Positions 6,731 to 9,134 of a stretch of 9,134 nt of DNA are shown here, in pieces. Position 1 is the first letter of the stretch. Every line of letters begins with the position of its first letter. This DNA comes from an uncultured cyanobacterium (lineage in GTDB: Bacteria; Cyanobacteriota; Cyanobacteriia; PCC-6307; Cyanobiaceae): the NCBI GenBank assembly GCA_903921295.1, contig CAIXOZ010000046.1:1-9134 (forward strand), written 5' to 3'. The position numbers and the translations under genes are program-made. Below the pieces are notes generated by a model, which saw only the letters and a program-made list of their open reading frames with translations, was not told the DNA's origin and did not search any database.

Positions 6731-7666
6731 TTGACGTCTGCGCAGGGGCCGGCCGGTCGGCAGGTGATCGGTGTCGATCTCGGGGGCACGGCGATCAAGC
6801 TCGGTCGCTTCGACGACAGCGGGCAGACCCTGGCCGCGCTCGAGCGGCCGACCCCCAGACCCCAGATGCCCGGGGCCGTGGCGATGGCGATCGCTGAGGC
6901 GATTGAGGCGATTGATCCCGGCGCTGAGGCTGCCGCCATCGGCATCGGTCTGCCTGGACCTGCCGATGCCGCGGGTCGGGTGGCCAGGATCGCCATCAAC
7001 CTGCCCGGCTGGCTGGAGGTTCCCCTGGCCGACTGGCTGGAGCCCCGGCTTGGCCGTCCCGTGGTGCTGGCGAATGACGGCAACTGCGCCCTGCTCGGTG
7101 AACTCTGGCTGGGGGCGGCCCGTCAGGCCAGGGATGTGGTGCTGCTCACCCTCGGCACCGGCGTCGGTGGTGGCGTCGCCCTCGACGGCACCCTCTTCCG
7201 TGGTCGTAACGGCGCGGCCGCCGAACCCGGGTTGATCAGCCTTGATCCAGAGGACGGGGCCCCCTGCAGCAGTGGCAACCGGGGCTCCCTCGAAAGTTTC
7301 TGCAGCCTCTCAGGCCTGGCAAGGCTCAGCGATCGTCAGCCGCGGGAGCTGATCGAGGCCGCCGCCCGCGGAGAGCCCGAGGCCCTGGAGATCTGGCGCC
7401 GCTATGGCGTCCGTCTCGGTCAGGGACTGAGTTCCCTGATCTACCTCTTCACTCCGGAGCTGGTGCTGATCGGCGGTGGTCTCAGTGCGGCCTGCCCCTA
7501 CATCCTCCCGGCGGCCCAGGCGGAGGTGGAGCAACGGGTGCTGCCGGTCAGCCGTGAGGGGATGCGTCTCGGCCAGGCGGCTCTGGGCAACGGGGCCGGT
7601 GCGCTCGGCGCCGCCCGGCTGGCCCTCGATCACCTCGCCGCAGCGGGCGGGGACCGCTTGGGATGA
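6731..7666 (+). CDS. ROK-family sugar kinase, probably glucokinase
   Basis: The 311-residue product has the ASKHA fold of ROK kinases, which phosphorylate sugars with ATP. Visible parts are the phosphate-binding loop VDLGGT (15-20), GIGLPGP, the catalytic segment ANDGNCALLGE with predicted base Asp116, the TLGTGVGGG phosphate-2 loop, AAAEPG with sugar-contacting Glu165, the CSSGNRGSLE segment with Glu188, and the C-terminal adenosine loop LVLIGGGLS. The length is normal for the family. The classical zinc site is degenerate: the His of the ExGH motif is Leu168, and the CxCGxxGCxE motif reads C179-S-S181-G-N-R-G-S186-L-E188, leaving one of four ligands, while the sugar-binding and catalytic residues are kept. 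Glucose is the likely substrate for a cyanobacterial ROK kinase, but this is inferred from the family. The start is TTG 6731, two bases after the tamB stop; GTG 6764, immediately before the VIGVDLGGT strand, is an alternative. There is no strong ribosome site, so translation probably depends on coupling to tamB. Confidence 0.87.
   Translation: MTSAQGPAGRQVIGVDLGGTAIKLGRFDDSGQTLAALERPTPRPQMPGAVAMAIAEAIEAIDPGAEAAAIGIGLPGPADAAGRVARIAINLPGWLEVPLADWLEPRLGRPVVLANDGNCALLGELWLGAARQARDVVLLTLGTGVGGGVALDGTLFRGRNGAAAEPGLISLDPEDGAPCSSGNRGSLESFCSLSGLARLSDRQPRELIEAAARGEPEALEIWRRYGVRLGQGLSSLIYLFTPELVLIGGGLSAACPYILPAAQAEVEQRVLPVSREGMRLGQAALGNGAGALGAARLALDHLAAAGGDRLG
6887..6894. repeat. HIP1 octamer (GCGATCGC)
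   Basis: This is the second perfect HIP1 copy in the window, inside the ROK kinase coding region. A tandem 9-bp repeat (GAGGCGATT at 6896-6904 and 6905-6913) follows immediately and encodes an EAIEAI stretch in a predicted helix. Confidence 0.75.
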
Positions 7667-7673
7667 TGGAGCG

Positions 7674-8984
7674 ATGACCACCACTGTTCCCGAACCCTCG
7701 GCAGAGCTGCTGCAGCGGGCTGCCCAGGTGCGCCAGGCCGCCATGGCCCTTGGCCGTTGCAGCGATCACGAGCGCCGCCAGGCCGTTCTGGCCATGGCTG
7801 CGGGCCTGGAGAGCCAGAGGCGCCAGATCCTGGAGGCCAACCGCCTGGATCTTGAGGCCGCGGCCGCCGATGGTCTGGCTCCTGCTCTGGTGGCCCGGCT
7901 GCGGCTGGATGACGCCAAGCTCACCGCTGCGATCGAGGGCGTACGCCAGGTGGCGGTCCTGGAGGATCCGATCGGTCGCCGCCAGTTTCACTCTGAGCTC
8001 GACCAGGGTCTGGTGCTGGAGCGGATCACGGTGCCCCTCGGGGTGCTCGGGGTGATCTTCGAGGCCAGGCCGGATGCGGTGATGCAGATCGCCTCGCTGG
8101 CGATCCGCTCCGGCAATGGTGCACTGCTCAAGGGGGGGCGTGAGGCCACCCGCAGCTGCACAGCGATCACCGCAGCCCTGGCCCACGGCCTGGAGGGAAC
8201 GGCGGTCTCGCCCGCAGCCCTGGCCCTGCTCACCTCGCGCGAGGACAGCATGGCCCTGCTGCGGCTGGAAGGCCTGGTGGATCTGATCATTCCCCGGGGC
8301 TCCAACGAGCTGGTGCGGTTCATCAAGGACAACACCCGTCTGCCGGTGCTCGGTCATGCCGATGGTCTCTGCCATCTCTATGTCGACCAGGAGGTGAACA
8401 TTCCTCAGGCGGTGGCGATCACCCTCGATGCCAAGACCCAGTACCCGGCGGCCTGCAACGCGATCGAGACCCTGTTGGTGCACCGTCAGGTGGCGGGCGC
8501 CTTCCTGAAAGCAGCGATTCCGGCCCTGGAGGCGGCGGGTGTGGAATGCCGCGGCGATGCCGAAGCCTGCGCCCTGGGTGTGACCATGGCCGCTGCCGAG
8601 GCGGACTGGAGCCTGGAGTATTCCGATCTGATCCTGGCCGTGAAGGTGGTGGACAGCCTCGAGGATGCCCTCGATCACATCGCCCGCTATGGGTCCCGCC
8701 ACACCGAGGCGATCTGCACCACCAATCAGACCACCGCTGACCGCTTCCTGGCCAGCGTCGACAGCGCCGGGGTCTATCACAACTGTTCCACCCGTTTTGC
8801 CGATGGCTTCCGTTACGGCTTCGGCGCCGAGGTGGGGATCAGTACCCAGACCCTGCCGCCCCGCGGTCCTGTGGGACTGGAGGGTCTGATCACATACCGC
8901 TATCGCCTGCGTGGTGATGGTCACATCGCCGCCGATTACGCCAGCGGTCAGCGCCAGTTCCTGCATCGATCCCTGCCCTTGTGA
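7674..8984 (+). CDS. proA: Gamma-glutamyl phosphate reductase (glutamate-5-semialdehyde dehydrogenase)
   Basis: The 436-residue enzyme reduces L-glutamyl 5-phosphate with NADPH to glutamate 5-semialdehyde, the second step of proline biosynthesis, in the cytosol. It covers the whole family length: the N-terminal cofactor-binding region with PLGVLGVIFEARPDA and LLKGGREA, IIPRGSNELVRFI, GHADGLCHLYVD, the catalytic segment TQYPAACNA with nucleophile Cys261, and the ProA signature beginning VDSLEDALDHIARYGSRHTE. It closes with RGPVGLEGLITYRYRLRGDG. The start is ATG 7674, seven bases after the ROK stop, which gives an MTTTVPEPSAELLQRAAQVR N-terminus; a purine-rich GGAG lies just two bases upstream, so initiation is probably helped by coupling. 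The same frame stays open back to 7476 but that part is inside the ROK gene and unlike ProA. The partner kinase gene proB is not in the window. Its stop overlaps the folB start. Confidence 0.97.
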   Translation: MTTTVPEPSAELLQRAAQVRQAAMALGRCSDHERRQAVLAMAAGLESQRRQILEANRLDLEAAAADGLAPALVARLRLDDAKLTAAIEGVRQVAVLEDPIGRRQFHSELDQGLVLERITVPLGVLGVIFEARPDAVMQIASLAIRSGNGALLKGGREATRSCTAITAALAHGLEGTAVSPAALALLTSREDSMALLRLEGLVDLIIPRGSNELVRFIKDNTRLPVLGHADGLCHLYVDQEVNIPQAVAITLDAKTQYPAACNAIETLLVHRQVAGAFLKAAIPALEAAGVECRGDAEACALGVTMAAAEADWSLEYSDLILAVKVVDSLEDALDHIARYGSRHTEAICTTNQTTADRFLASVDSAGVYHNCSTRFADGFRYGFGAEVGISTQTLPPRGPVGLEGLITYRYRLRGDGHIAADYASGQRQFLHRSLPL

Positions 8985-9134
8985 GTCCCGTGTCCGAAGG
9001 CCGATCGGTGGTGCCCAGCGACCGCATCCTGGTGCGGCGGCTGCGGCTCTGGGCCCACGTGGGGGTCCTGCCCTTCGAGCGTGAGCGCGGACAGTGGTTC
9101 GAGCTTGATTTCGAGCTGGCGCTTGATCTTGCGC
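8981..9134 (+). CDS. folB: Dihydroneopterin aldolase, N-terminal part
   Basis: Fifty-one codons are visible before the right edge. The segment RILVRRLRLWAHVGVLPFER followed by ERGQWFELDFELALDL matches the start of FolB: a first strand, the 'G-V-L-P-x-E-R-x-x-G-Q' motif and the second strand. FolB cleaves 7,8-dihydroneopterin to 6-hydroxymethyl-7,8-dihydropterin and glycolaldehyde in folate synthesis; it acts as an oligomer in the cytosol. GTG 8981 overlaps the proA stop by 4 bp (GTGA), the classic coupled arrangement, and adds about 14 residues before the conserved strand. GTG codons at 8990, 9008 and 9011 are in the same frame and are alternatives; the last two would give a length nearer to the compact FolB norm. 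The catalytic lysine and the C-terminal half are outside the window. Confidence 0.88.
   Translation, partial: MSPVSEGRSVVPSDRILVRRLRLWAHVGVLPFERERGQWFELDFELALDLA

Noticed and set aside
6720..6735. A terminator between tamB and the ROK kinase gene.
   Set aside because: Only two bases separate the stop and the next start, with no hairpin or T tract.
7476..7673. Extended proA start at ATG 7476.
   Set aside because: The extra 66 codons lie within the ROK gene in another frame and are Arg/Pro/Ser-rich, unlike the ProA N-terminus; ATG 7674 gives a normal length.
8132..8138. The G7 run in proA as a possible frameshift.
   Set aside because: The reading frame and conserved ProA motifs continue unbroken on both sides.
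7548..8966. A 472-codon minus-strand open frame opposite proA and the end of the ROK gene.
   Set aside because: ProA is unmistakable on the plus strand, and the antisense translation shows no recognisable fold.
1..9134. CRISPR arrays, tRNA/rRNA genes, insertion sequences, riboswitches, integrase sites and defence or toxin-antitoxin genes.
   Set aside because: I scanned for spaced repeats, transposase or nuclease motifs, inverted-repeat ends and structured RNA signatures and saw none; almost every base is inside recognisable core or cyanobacterial family genes.

Overview
The window looks like a chromosomal core region of a GC-rich unicellular cyanobacterium of the Synechococcus/Cyanobium group. 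The evidence is a Ycf51 (DUF2518) protein and a DUF4332-type protein, both families typical of cyanobacteria, a TamB protein with a cyanobacterial-style neighbourhood, two copies of the cyanobacterial HIP1 octamer GCGATCGC, and strongly G/C-ending codons throughout. The genus is an inference from these features, not a database result.

Layout: two tightly packed gene clusters run away from each other from a start-to-start gap of at most 63 bp near 2300. Leftward (minus strand), in transcription order: Ycf51-family membrane protein (2291-1803), DUF4332-like protein (1799-1407), a 98-aa predicted secreted protein with two cysteines (1316-1020), and a CocE/NonD-type serine hydrolase (1030 to beyond the left edge) whose start overlaps the previous stop by 11 bp. 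Rightward (plus strand): tamB (2355-6728, 1457 aa), a ROK-family sugar kinase, probably glucokinase (6731-7666), proA (7674-8984), and folB (from 8981, cut by the right edge). Spacings in the plus cluster are 2 bp, 7 bp and a 4-bp overlap, so it reads as one transcription unit with translational coupling.

Functionally the plus cluster joins an envelope-assembly/lipid-transport protein (TamB, the bacterial relative of chloroplast TIC236) to three housekeeping enzymes: sugar phosphorylation, proline biosynthesis and folate biosynthesis. No pathway link between them is visible; this looks like ordinary co-transcription in a compact genome. The minus cluster holds two poorly characterised cyanobacterial families, a small exported protein of unknown role, and a cytosolic hydrolase.

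I found no mobile element, CRISPR array, rRNA/tRNA, toxin-antitoxin pair or defence system, and no convincing evidence of a new multi-gene system. The points most worth a second look are the zinc-site loss in the ROK kinase, the hydrophilic insert next to the hydrolase nucleophile, the small Cys-containing exported protein coupled to that hydrolase, and the very compact divergent promoter region.
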